Positions 16,200 through 24,305 of a stretch of 64,000 bases of DNA are shown here, in pieces. The DNA lies in contig JAWKWH010000002.1 of assembly GCA_041397625.1 (NCBI GenBank), positions 1 through 64,000 on the forward strand. Reading direction: 5' to 3'. The first letter of the stretch is position 1; each line of letters opens with the position of its first letter. Under the pieces are notes generated by a model, which worked only from the letters and a program-made list of their open reading frames with translations, had not been told where the DNA came from and searched no databases. Source of the stretch: JAWKWH01 sp041397625. GTDB lineage: Bacteria; Pseudomonadota; Alphaproteobacteria; Rhizobiales; Rhizobiaceae. The position numbers were made by a program, and so were the translations under genes.

Positions 16200-16831
16200 T
16201 GCGTCGTCTCCAGAACGATTCTTTCGGCGATCTCGATATCATCGGGCGTGTTGGCGTTGAAGAACGGATCGAGCGTCTTTTCGCCTGCCCGCACGAGCGG
16301 GAAATCGGCGATCCGGTGGTCGTGTTCGCGCACAAAGGCCAAAACCTTGTAAGTGTCGGTGGCGGCCATGAAGGCGGCAAGGGGACCGCGCAGGCCGAGC
16401 GGCCACAGGCCGAAGACCGGATGGCGGTTGCCATCGGATGCGGCAAGCACGATGCGGTCGTCGCGTTCCTCGTTTGCCGCCAGCAGCCTGTCGGCGAGAT
16501 CGATGGGGAAGAACGGCGTGTCGGAAGCCACCGTCACGATGTGGGAAGGAGGTGTTTGCAGTCCCGCCGCCCAGTTCAGGCCGGCGAGTACGCCGGCGAG
16601 CGGCCCGGCGAACCCCTCGACCGGATCGGCGATCACCGGCAGGTCGAAGGCGGAAAAACGTGCCGGATCGCCATTGGCGTTGAGCGCGATCGCGCGGGCC
16701 TGCGGGCGCAAACGGTCGATGACGCGCGACAGCATCGCCGTGCCGGCGATTGCAAGCAGGCCCTTGTCGCCGCCGCCCATGCGCCGCGACAGGCCGCCGG
16801 CCAGGATGACGCCCGCTATATCGCAGTTCAT
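16196..16831 (-). CDS. mobA: molybdenum cofactor guanylyltransferase MobA
   Basis: 211 residues. The nucleotidyltransferase motif VILAGGLSRRMGGGDKGL binds GTP; VASDTPFFPIDLADRL carries the metal-binding Asp; HPVFGLWP follows. It makes the bis-MGD form of the cofactor used by DMSO-reductase family enzymes such as formate dehydrogenase, consistent with fdhD directly upstream. Overlaps fdhD and mobB by 4 bases each. Confidence 0.94.
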   Translation of the reverse strand: MNCDIAGVILAGGLSRRMGGGDKGLLAIAGTAMLSRVIDRLRPQARAIALNANGDPARFSAFDLPVIADPVEGFAGPLAGVLAGLNWAAGLQTPPSHIVTVASDTPFFPIDLADRLLAANEERDDRIVLAASDGNRHPVFGLWPLGLRGPLAAFMAATDTYKVLAFVREHDHRIADFPLVRAGEKTLDPFFNANTPDDIEIAERIVLETTH

Positions 16832-17730
16832 TCCGCCGCCTCGCGCGCAGCACCCTTGCGGTTGTGACGGCCGGCTTCTTCCTCGACGGTCTCCGGATCG
16901 AGGTCGAAGTCGATGCGCGCCTCGCCGGACAGCGCGATGAAACGCTTGCCGCGGGCACGGCCGATCAGGGTCAGGCCGGCCTGCCTTGCCAGTTCGACCC
17001 CCCAGGCGGTGAAACCCGAACGGGAGACGAGGATGGGAATACCCATCATTACAGTCTTGATCACCATTTCGGAGGTGAGCCTGCCGGTCGTGTAGAAAAT
17101 CTTATCGCCGGGCGCGACGTCGTTCACGAACATCCAGCCGGCGATCTTGTCGACCGCGTTGTGGCGGCCGACATCCTCCATGTAGACCAGCGGCCGGTCC
17201 TCCTGGCAGAGCACGCAGCCATGGATGGCGCCGGCCTCCAGATAGAGGCTCGGTGCGGTGTTGATCTTCCTCGTCAGCGCATAGAGCCACGAGGTCTTGA
17301 GCACCGCGTCTCGGGGCAGTTTCGTGGTGTCGAAGCTTTCCATGACATCGCCGAACACGGTGCCCTGGGCGCAGCCGGAGGTGCGCACCTTCTTTTGCAT
17401 CTTGGCTTCGTAGTCGGTCTCGCGCGCCGTTCGAACCACGACGACGCCGAGGTCGTGGTCATGATCGACGCCGAGGATCTCGTCGTCGGATTTCAGCATG
17501 TTCTGGTTGAGCAGATAGCCGATGGCGAGCAGGTCCGGATGGTCGCCGATCGTCATCATGGTGACGATTTCCTGCCGGTTCAGGAACAGCGTCAGCGGCT
17601 TCTCCGAAACCACGCGCTGCGATATGGCGGCGCCGGTGTGATCGATGCCGTCGACCAGCGACGACAGCCGTTCGTCGGCCGGATCGGGCGCCACGACGAA
17701 TTCCCCGCGCTGTTCGGTTCCGGCGGTCAT
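16828..17730 (-). CDS. fdhD: formate dehydrogenase accessory sulfurtransferase FdhD (atypical cysteines)
   Basis: 300 residues, full family length. FdhD carries sulfur from IscS to the Mo-bis-MGD of formate dehydrogenase. Family motifs: EKPLTLFLNRQEIVTMMTIG, LAIGYLLNQ, EDVGRHNAVDKIAGW and TTGRLTSEMVIKTVMMGIPILVSRS. The sulfur-carrying C-x2-C loop is altered: at 117-124 the sequence is TSGCAQGT, keeping C120 while the second Cys is Gly. A different C-x2-C, GCVLCQED (C172, C175), occurs where typical members have a small-residue stretch. It overlaps mobA by 4 bases and starts 15 bp after the efflux gene, so all five genes may be co-transcribed. Confidence 0.9.
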   Translation of the reverse strand: MTAGTEQRGEFVVAPDPADERLSSLVDGIDHTGAAISQRVVSEKPLTLFLNRQEIVTMMTIGDHPDLLAIGYLLNQNMLKSDDEILGVDHDHDLGVVVVRTARETDYEAKMQKKVRTSGCAQGTVFGDVMESFDTTKLPRDAVLKTSWLYALTRKINTAPSLYLEAGAIHGCVLCQEDRPLVYMEDVGRHNAVDKIAGWMFVNDVAPGDKIFYTTGRLTSEMVIKTVMMGIPILVSRSGFTAWGVELARQAGLTLIGRARGKRFIALSGEARIDFDLDPETVEEEAGRHNRKGAAREAAE

Positions 17731-17745
17731 ACTGCTCCCAAATTC

Positions 17746-18948
17746 CTATTGATGGGCGAATTTGCGCTCCACCATTATCACATATAGCGCCGTGGCAATG
17801 CCGGCGATAGAGGTGGCCAGCATGACCCAGATGAGCGGGAAGGGTCCAGATTCCACCGAGAGCAGCGCGCCGGCGACCACGGCGAGCGCGGAGCCGAGAC
17901 CGATTTGCAGCGACGAGCCGAGGCCGGCCGCCGAGCCGGCCAGATGCGGGCGGACGCTGACGATGCCGGCTGCGGCGTTGGGCAGCGAGAAGCCATTGCC
18001 GATGCCGGTCATGATGACGGGGCCGAACAGCGACAGCGGATGGTAGAAACCGGCCCAAAACAGTACCAGCGAGATCACCATGCCGAAGCCGGCGACGATG
18101 GTGCCGATCATCATCATCGTGTTGATGCCGGTGCGTTCGGAAAACCGGCCGGAGAAGAAGTTGCCGATGATGTAGCCGGCGGAGATTATGCCGAAATACA
18201 GGCCGTATTCAGCCGGCGACAGATGCAGGATCTCCGAGGCGACGAACGGTCCGCCGCCGAGGAAGGCGAAGAACTGGCCGGACGTGAAACCGGCGGTCAG
18301 CGCATAGCCCCAGAACCGCCGCGAGCTCAGCAATTGCGGATAGGCGCGGAACTGGGCGGCGAAGTTCGATGTCGGGTTGCGGTTGGTCTCGCCAAGGTCG
18401 AACAGCACAAAGATGAAGGCCATCAACCCGAAGGCGAAGGCAAGCATGAAGGTCGACTGCCAGCCATATTGCTGTTCGAGCAGGCCGCCGAGGACCGGAC
18501 CGACCATCGGCGCCAGCGCCATGCCCATGGTTACATAGCCGATCATGCTGGCGGCGCGATTGGGTTCGACCAGATCGCGCACGATCGCGCGCGACAGCAC
18601 CATGCCGGCGGCGGAAAACGCCTGCAGGAGGCGCATGGCGAGCAGGAACTGGAAATTCGGCGAGGCAATCGCCCCGAGCGTGGATGCCAGGAAGACGAGG
18701 AAGCAGGCGATCATCGTCGGCCGGCGTCCGTAGCGATCCGAAAGCGGGCCAATGATCAACTGCAACACGGCGGTGGCGGCGAGGAACAGCGACACCGCCA
18801 ACTGCATGACACCGTAGTCGACATTGAAATAGCGCGCCATCGCCGGCATCGACGGCAGGAAGATGTTCATCGACAACGCACCCGTGGCCGAACACAGAAC
18901 AAGCGTGGTGATGCGGGGAGGGGACGCCGGTGTCAAATCCAATGCCAA
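17746..18948 (-). CDS. Bcr/CflA-family multidrug MFS transporter
   Basis: 400 residues, 12 predicted helices. The start matches Bcr: LSMNIFLPSMPAMARYF, then LIIGPLSDRYGRRP (MFS motif A) and AFSAAGMVLSRAIVRDL (motif C region). Members export drugs or small metabolites in exchange for protons. It lies 15 bp upstream of fdhD on the same strand, an odd but possibly co-transcribed neighbour of the molybdenum cofactor genes. Confidence 0.9.
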   Translation of the reverse strand: MALDLTPASPPRITTLVLCSATGALSMNIFLPSMPAMARYFNVDYGVMQLAVSLFLAATAVLQLIIGPLSDRYGRRPTMIACFLVFLASTLGAIASPNFQFLLAMRLLQAFSAAGMVLSRAIVRDLVEPNRAASMIGYVTMGMALAPMVGPVLGGLLEQQYGWQSTFMLAFAFGLMAFIFVLFDLGETNRNPTSNFAAQFRAYPQLLSSRRFWGYALTAGFTSGQFFAFLGGGPFVASEILHLSPAEYGLYFGIISAGYIIGNFFSGRFSERTGINTMMMIGTIVAGFGMVISLVLFWAGFYHPLSLFGPVIMTGIGNGFSLPNAAAGIVSVRPHLAGSAAGLGSSLQIGLGSALAVVAGALLSVESGPFPLIWVMLATSIAGIATALYVIMVERKFAHQ

Positions 18949-19084
18949 TCACGTAAACGCCGCGGATGAACCGGGGCCGGTCATGGACAGATAGGATGAA
19001 ACGCGGCTTTCGTCATGTGACAAAGTTCACAAAGACCTCGGCTAATATCGTAACCGGTATCGCACCCGGGTGGCGGCCTTTGTG

Positions 19085-19111
19085 GCCGGGCGGCCTTCCC
19101 GGCCGCCCGGC
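19085..19111 (-). terminator. GC-rich hairpin downstream of the small protein gene
   Basis: GCCGGGCGGCC pairs perfectly with GGCCGCCCGGC around TTCCC. It lies 23 bases after the stop of the 47-residue gene and before the efflux gene on the same strand. There is no U-run on either strand, so termination would be weak or Rho-assisted. Confidence 0.45.
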
Positions 19112-19134
19112 AAAGTCGACTGAGCCGACGGCAG

Positions 19135-19278
19135 TCAGCCCCAGCTCTTGGAATTGCCGCCGAACAGGCGCCTGAAGAAACGGCGGGTGGCCTGGCTGCG
19201 CTCGTAGCGCGCGCGGCTGATATAGTACTCGATATCGCGATGGGCATCGTTTGCCCCGCGGTTGCTGTTCTCGGTCAT
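19135..19278 (-). CDS. small basic protein of unknown function (47 aa)
   Basis: A short gene with a good CAGGAAAG ribosome binding site 6 bases before ATG. The product begins MTENSNRGANDAHRDIEYY and has an amphipathic, arginine-rich C-terminal half ending RRFFRRLFGGNSKSWG. The pattern of an acidic head followed by I-E-x2-I-x-R-A-R-x-E-R-S-x-A and a basic amphipathic helix resembles the many short proteins of alphaproteobacteria that are seen in annotation but lack known roles. It could bind RNA, DNA or membrane lipids; that is speculation. Convergent hairpin downstream supports an independent transcript. Confidence 0.65.
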   Translation of the reverse strand: MTENSNRGANDAHRDIEYYISRARYERSQATRRFFRRLFGGNSKSWG

Positions 19279-19648
19279 CGGACTTTCCTGATCTCGTGCG
19301 GCGTCGCTAATGCGGCGTCCGGAGCCTCGCGGCCCGGCGAATCGGTGCCGGGTCTTGCACCTGGCAAGATAGGTCAGGGATACTGTCGTTACCAATGCGC
19401 AACGCGCATGGCAGGGTTGTGCGACGGTCTCCGCTCGGAGCCGGTCTCCAGATAAATATAGCGAACTCAGTGTGCCATCGACGCAATTTCATTCGGGCCG
19501 GCAAGTCATGTTTCCAAAAAGAAGGCGCAAGCGCTCCGTTAATTTGATGTCGAAGAAATACTTATTTCATTCTTACGGTTCCGTAATCATACATTTGAGT
19601 GTAAAGTAATTTTCCATAAATTATCGGAATGCAAGCAAAGTTCCGGAC
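19279..19648. other. AT-rich intergenic region upstream of the two-gene membrane operon
   Basis: No gene is seen. From about 19500 the composition turns markedly AT-rich compared with the rest of the window. It holds the upstream signals of the small gene on the minus strand and, near its right end, a dyad and a promoter-like pair for the unknown operon (separate entry). Confidence 0.5.
19573..19622 (+). promoter_or_regulatory. candidate operator dyad and promoter of the unknown membrane operon
   Basis: TTACGG-TT-CCGTAA (19573-19586) is a perfect 6-bp inverted repeat. Nine bases later TTGAGT (19595-19600) and TAAATT (19617-19622), 16 bases apart, resemble -35 and -10 boxes. Position just upstream of the operon supports a regulated promoter; there is no experimental basis. 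Confidence 0.4.
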
Positions 19649-21118
19649 ATGCAAAAGAGAGATAGCGGAAGCTCCGGTGCGCATATTTGGTTTGAGCCCT
19701 ATCAAATCCATGATGTTCGTGTGTATGGCCTCGCCTATTCGCATGGAAGCGTATCCGTAAGCTACCCGGATACTGCCTATCGCTTAGCCACCGCGCCTGT
19801 CGCTGCCCCGACAGCCGCATCGGCAAGCACCTTGCCTGTGTTCGTGGTCGTCGCTGTTGCGCTTGTCGCCGTCGTCGGGCTGCCGATTCTGGCGATGTTG
19901 CTGGCCGACAATGCCCAACGGCAGCGGCTGGCCAATGCCATGTACGCAAAAAGCACGATCGTCAGCCACAAGGTCGAGGTTTCCGATCCGGCGTTTGAAA
20001 GCATGGTGGAGATCATAGCCGAATACCATTGGCGTATCGAAGAGGAAGCCGAAGAATCGCCGGTGCTCGAGGCGCTTCGCAAGAGCGGCAGCGTAGCGTC
20101 GAAAGAGCGGTTCAGTTCCTTGTGGGATTATCTGGCCTATTTCGACCCGATCGAGATGGACGAGGCCAACCGCGTATTTGTCGACTGGCTCAGCCTGGAC
20201 GAGCCCCATCTGGCCAACGACTTTTACGAGGAGCGTTTTGACGATGCGCTGAAACACTCAAGCCAGGTACGACTTCGCAAGCTTGGCTATGCCGATCACC
20301 GGATCGGAGGGGCAGGGGAAGAAGACGGTTACGCAGAGGAGTATTCCTACGACGAATACAATGTCGAACGGATAAATCACTATCAGTTCTTCAACAATGT
20401 CGACTCCCAGATTCTGGGCCCGTCCGACGTCTACATGAACAACGGCCGGGTTTTGGATGCGCAGCGCCTGATAACCATCGCGGCAAACCGGCTCAGATTG
20501 CTGCAGATTGATTCGTCGGGCGCCTTCAAGGCGGAAGCCAATCAGATCTTCGTGCTCGAAATGCTCTTCGCCGACAAGACGGCTGTTGTAGGAGGGCAGG
20601 CCGAACTGCGAAAAATCTATCGCGCCATAAGGGCGATGGACTGGCAGGATTCGAATTACAGCCCATGGCTGGACAGCGACGGCAGAACCATCGAAAAGCT
20701 GCCGGTCTTCGAACTCGCCAGCAACGATTTTCGGTGTCAGATCAACTATCTGCGGGCGGCAAGAAGCGTCCGGACGGGTGCGCCGGCGCAGCTTCCCTTC
20801 ATCCTGGAAGCCGTACGCAGCCTTCAGACCTCGCGCGATTGCCGGGGTCTGGAACTGATGGTCGAGTGGCTCAAATTCCTGGAACTGAGGATAGAGGCGT
20901 CGCAGGTCTTCGCCGTGAGTTGCGTTACCCAGCCTGAAACGGACGGGGCGAAATGCGGGGATGGCGTCGAGGAGACTGAGCAGTTGCAGACGAGAAAACA
21001 GCTTTTCGCCATCCTGGCCCGAAATACGCGCTTCAGGATAAACAAGAACCTCAACGACGACGTGTCGCGCCTCGCGGGCATCGTTCAGACCGCGAGAAAA
21101 AGAGTGACCATAGAATGA
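19649..21118 (+). CDS. unrecognised membrane-anchored protein, first gene of a two-gene unit
   Basis: 489 residues; no family recognised. The first ~60 residues are polar with no signal peptide. One strong membrane helix follows (about 62-88, FVVVAVALVAVVGLPILAML). The remaining ~400 residues are soluble and largely helical, rich in Glu/Asp, with a tyrosine- and acid-rich patch (EEDGYAEEYSYDEYNVE, about 225-241) and SDVYMNNGRVLDAQRLITIAANR. Only a few cysteines occur, mostly near the C-terminus. No catalytic motif is evident. Third codon positions are less GC-rich than in neighbours. The ATG lacks a clear ribosome binding site, so the start is uncertain. It overlaps the next gene by 4 bases, so the two products probably work together. 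Confidence 0.8.
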   Translation: MQKRDSGSSGAHIWFEPYQIHDVRVYGLAYSHGSVSVSYPDTAYRLATAPVAAPTAASASTLPVFVVVAVALVAVVGLPILAMLLADNAQRQRLANAMYAKSTIVSHKVEVSDPAFESMVEIIAEYHWRIEEEAEESPVLEALRKSGSVASKERFSSLWDYLAYFDPIEMDEANRVFVDWLSLDEPHLANDFYEERFDDALKHSSQVRLRKLGYADHRIGGAGEEDGYAEEYSYDEYNVERINHYQFFNNVDSQILGPSDVYMNNGRVLDAQRLITIAANRLRLLQIDSSGAFKAEANQIFVLEMLFADKTAVVGGQAELRKIYRAIRAMDWQDSNYSPWLDSDGRTIEKLPVFELASNDFRCQINYLRAARSVRTGAPAQLPFILEAVRSLQTSRDCRGLELMVEWLKFLELRIEASQVFAVSCVTQPETDGAKCGDGVEETEQLQTRKQLFAILARNTRFRINKNLNDDVSRLAGIVQTARKRVTIE

Positions 21119-22071
21119 AGAAGATAAGGTTTGTCATCGGACTGGTCATTTCGTGCTCGGCTATCATCATCCCGTTCTTCGCCGACAAGTTCTCGGCCTC
21201 CGATTACTCGGTCCCTCTGTTTTACGTCTACCGTTTCCGGTTGGAGATTTTCGTGGCGGGGCTGGTGGCGCTTCTGGCGACCATCGGCGTCGGGTTTCCG
21301 GCTTTGTTGACGGCGTTCTGGCAGAGGGCAAGCCCCGGCCAGCGGCTGTTTCTATCCATCGGCAGCAGCGTTCTGGCGGTGTTCATGATCGCGTTTAGCT
21401 GGGGAGACATTTCACGCTACGTGGTCGAGCGCGGCCGGTATTTCGAGGGCGAGATAGCGGCCGACTATCGTCGTTTTCTGGTTCTCGTCGGGGACGAGTA
21501 CTATCTGGCCAGGCAGATCGATCTCGCCATCGGCTACTGGGAGAATTCGGGCGATCCGCGCGCCGCCGAAAAGGCGCGGATCGCAAAGCGCAGAAAGGCG
21601 ATATCCTCGTACCTGATGGAGAAGGCCGTCGGCTTCGAGGGCGAATACGGGGAAAACATCCGCAGCTACACATTCGCGATCCAGGCGATCTATTTCGACC
21701 CGGAGAATCGGGCGGCGATCGGCAAGGTGCAGCACTACGTCGACGAGCTTGAGGCTTCGCGTTCGACCGATTGTGCGGCGCGCGTCGATCGTACCTGGAT
21801 TGCGCTGGGCTATCGCTACGGCGGCCAGGAGCGGTGTTCGAAGGATATCTCGATCTACGAAAAATGGTACATCGACGACGTGACCGCGCTGCTTACCGAA
21901 CTGGAACGCGGCCAGATCGAGCGTGCCTCCATTTTCGACCTGCTGAAGCAGTCCGAAACGGCAACGTTGCACAATGCGAAATTCACCATCAACGAGGCTT
22001 CGATCCTAAGCCGGCTGCCGCGCCGGGTGTTCAATATAGGCCGTTCGGTTGACGACTATCTCGCTCACTGA
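21115..22071 (+). CDS. unrecognised three-helix membrane protein with TPR-like domain
   Basis: 318 residues; no family recognised. Three hydrophobic segments lie in the first 100 residues (about 5-22, 43-68, 77-98). The remaining 220 residues are helical and contain repeat-like stretches reminiscent of tetratricopeptide units: EYYLARQIDLAIGYWENSGD and YTFAIQAIYFDPENRAAIGK. A pair of cysteines (STDCAARVD and QERCSKD) lies about 25 residues apart. It overlaps the upstream gene by 4 bases (ATGA), implying translational coupling and a common complex. No neighbour suggests the role. The gene ends just before moaA, which is convergent. Confidence 0.8.
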   Translation: MKKIRFVIGLVISCSAIIIPFFADKFSASDYSVPLFYVYRFRLEIFVAGLVALLATIGVGFPALLTAFWQRASPGQRLFLSIGSSVLAVFMIAFSWGDISRYVVERGRYFEGEIAADYRRFLVLVGDEYYLARQIDLAIGYWENSGDPRAAEKARIAKRRKAISSYLMEKAVGFEGEYGENIRSYTFAIQAIYFDPENRAAIGKVQHYVDELEASRSTDCAARVDRTWIALGYRYGGQERCSKDISIYEKWYIDDVTALLTELERGQIERASIFDLLKQSETATLHNAKFTINEASILSRLPRRVFNIGRSVDDYLAH

Positions 22072-22085
22072 CGGCCGGGGTACCG

Positions 22086-23117
22086 TCATCCCCCCGTCAC
22101 GCTCATGTGGCGGGAGACGGCGGGGCGGCGGGTGGTGCGGTCGATGACGAAATCATGGCCCTTGGGCTTGCGCGTGATCGCCTCGTCGATGGCGGCTGCC
22201 ACCAGTTCGTTGCCTTCCGATGCGCGCAGCGGCGCTCGCAGGTCGGCGGCGTCGTCCTGGCCGAGGCACATATAGAGCGTGCCGGTGCATGTCAGGCGCA
22301 CGCGATTGCAGCTTTCGCAGAAATTGTGGGTCAGCGGCGTGATGAAGCCGAGACGGCCACCGGTCTCGGCAACCTCCACATAGCGTGCCGGTCCGCCGGT
22401 CTTGAACGGGATGTCGGTGAGCGTGAACCGTGTCTCCAGATCGGCGCGCAGCTTCGACAGCGGCAGATACCGGTCTGTGCGGTCCTCGTCGATCTCGCCC
22501 ATCGGCATGGTCTCGATCACCGTCATGTCCATGCCGCGGCCATGGGCCCAGCGCAACATCTCCGGTATTTCGGTCTCGTTGAAGCCCTTCAGCGCGACGG
22601 TGTTGATCTTGATCTTAAGGCCGGCCTTCTCGGCGGCCGCGATCCCGTCCATCACCCTTGCAAGGTCGCCCCAGCGGGTGATCTGCCGGAACTTGTCGGC
22701 ATCAAGCGTGTCGAGGGAGACATTGATACGCCCGATGCCGGCATCGGCAAGCTGGCCGGCGAAGCGGGCAAGCTGCGAGCCGTTGGTGGTCAGCGTCAAC
22801 TCTTCCAGCGCGCCGCTTTTCAGGTGCCGCGACAATTCGCCGATCAGGTGCATGATGTTCTTGCGCACCAGCGGTTCGCCGCCGGTCAGGCGCAGCTTGC
22901 GCACGCCCTTCTCGATGAACACCGTACACAGCCGATCGAGCTCCTCCAGCGTCAGAAGGTCCTTCTTCGGCAGGAAGGTCATGTTCTCGGCCATGCAGTA
23001 GGTGCAGCGGAAATCGCAGCGGTCGGTCACCGAGACGCGCAGATAGGTCACGCGACGGCCGAACGGATCGGTCATCGTCGCGCCCTGGGCCTCGGGACGG
23101 GAAATATCGCCTTGCAT
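22086..23117 (-). CDS. moaA: GTP 3',8-cyclase MoaA
   Basis: Radical SAM enzyme for the first step of molybdopterin synthesis, turning GTP into 3',8-cyclo-7,8-dihydro-GTP. The N-terminal cluster motif is CDFRCTYC within LRVSVTDRCDF; the C-terminal cluster cysteines are in HNFCESCNRVRLTCTG. The product ends MSVTGG, the conserved double-glycine tail. Several in-frame starts exist upstream (to 23228). The ATG with GGAG 11 bases ahead gives 343 residues, the usual length; MTDPFGRR, 13 codons later, is an alternative. It is separated from the other cofactor genes by the unknown operon. Confidence 0.95.
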   Translation of the reverse strand: MQGDISRPEAQGATMTDPFGRRVTYLRVSVTDRCDFRCTYCMAENMTFLPKKDLLTLEELDRLCTVFIEKGVRKLRLTGGEPLVRKNIMHLIGELSRHLKSGALEELTLTTNGSQLARFAGQLADAGIGRINVSLDTLDADKFRQITRWGDLARVMDGIAAAEKAGLKIKINTVALKGFNETEIPEMLRWAHGRGMDMTVIETMPMGEIDEDRTDRYLPLSKLRADLETRFTLTDIPFKTGGPARYVEVAETGGRLGFITPLTHNFCESCNRVRLTCTGTLYMCLGQDDAADLRAPLRASEGNELVAAAIDEAITRKPKGHDFVIDRTTRRPAVSRHMSVTGG

Positions 23118-23262
23118 CGCGGCCGTCACTCCAGTTTTGCCGGATGGATCATGATCGTCACGCATGTTGAGCAATTCGGTCATAATTTCAAGGCGGCGGA
23201 TGGCGATTTTCGTTCCAATCGTGCGCATTGCCGCCTATGAATCGGGCCTGGACGGAGGCCGC

Positions 23263-23640
23263 ATGACCACTGAAACCCCCAGCGAACTGCGCGTATCGCG
23301 GGATCGCAGAATGCTGACGGTCAGTTTCGGCCCGGCGGAACGTTACGAACTGCCGGCGGAACTCCTGCGCGTGATGTCGCCCAGCGCCGAGGTACAGGGC
23401 CATTCGCCCGAGCAGCGGGTGACGGTCGCCGGCAAGGCGAATGTCGAGATCATGACGATCGCGCCGGTGGGCAATTATGCGATCAGGATCACGTTCGACG
23501 ACATGCACGACACCGGCATCTTCTCGTGGACCTATCTGCGCGAGCTCGGCCGCGACAAGGAGGAACGCTGGCGTCAGTATGTCGACGAGCTCGCCGAAAA
23601 GGATCTGTCGCGCGAACCGGCAATTTCGCGAGGGCATTAA
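23263..23640 (+). CDS. DUF971 domain protein (gamma-butyrobetaine hydroxylase N-terminal-like)
   Basis: 125 residues. LRVSRDRRMLTVSFGPAERYELPAELLRV and the end FDDMHDTGIFSWTYLREL are the signature of DUF971/GBBH-like_N, usually found as a stand-alone protein in alphaproteobacteria. The family is linked to Fe-S or quinone-related processes in some bacteria, but its role here is not known. ATG with GGAGG ribosome binding site is chosen over an upstream open frame. Divergent from moaA and followed by the flavoprotein gene after 16 bp. Confidence 0.85.
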   Translation: MTTETPSELRVSRDRRMLTVSFGPAERYELPAELLRVMSPSAEVQGHSPEQRVTVAGKANVEIMTIAPVGNYAIRITFDDMHDTGIFSWTYLRELGRDKEERWRQYVDELAEKDLSREPAISRGH

Positions 23641-23656
23641 GACGGAGGATGGCGCC

Positions 23657-24268
23657 ATGGCGCGTATCGACACGATCGAGGCACTTGGCGCGCTTTACGG
23701 CGAGCCCGGCGAAACATCGCTGGTCAAGGAGCTCGACCGCATCATCCCCGAATATGCAGCCTTCATTGAGGCCTCGCCCTTCGCGGTGCTGGCGACGGCG
23801 GGACCGGGCGGGCTCGACTGCAGCCCGCGCGGCGACATGGCGGGGTTCGTGCGCATTCACGACGACCGAACGCTGATGCTGCCGGACCGGCGCGGCAACA
23901 ACCGCGTCGATTCGCTTGCCAACATCGTTCGCGACGGCCGCATCGGGCTGTTGTTCCTGATACCGGGCTCCGGCACGACATTGCGCGTCAACGGCCGGGC
24001 GCATCTGGAAACCGATGCCGATCTGCTCGCCTCGTTCGCCGTCGACGGCAGGGCGCCGCGCTCGGTTGTCGTCATCTCGGTTGAGGCGGTCTATTTCCAG
24101 TGCTCGCGGGCGGTGCTGCGCGCCGATCTGTGGAATGCCGACAAACATGTCGATCCGGCCACGCTGCCGACGCCGGGCCAGATCCTGAAGGCGACAAGCG
24201 GCGCCCGCATCGACGGCGACGCCTATGACGCCGAATGGCCGGAGCGCGCCAGGAAATCCATGTGGTAG
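23657..24268 (+). CDS. PPOX-type FMN-binding flavoprotein (TIGR04025-like)
   Basis: 203 residues of the pyridoxamine 5'-phosphate oxidase-like split-barrel fold. PFAVLATAGPGGLDCSPRGD, LMLPDRRGNNRVDSLANI and IGLLFLIPGSGTTLRVNG match the MSMEG_1061-type group. Such proteins bind FMN or F420 and reduce unknown substrates; it is not PdxH. GGAGG lies 10 bases before the ATG. Probably co-transcribed with the DUF971 gene. Confidence 0.82.
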   Translation: MARIDTIEALGALYGEPGETSLVKELDRIIPEYAAFIEASPFAVLATAGPGGLDCSPRGDMAGFVRIHDDRTLMLPDRRGNNRVDSLANIVRDGRIGLLFLIPGSGTTLRVNGRAHLETDADLLASFAVDGRAPRSVVVISVEAVYFQCSRAVLRADLWNADKHVDPATLPTPGQILKATSGARIDGDAYDAEWPERARKSMW

Positions 24269-24305
24269 GCGCCAGGCCTGGCCGATGCGGGAGCAGGACT
24301 GGCGC

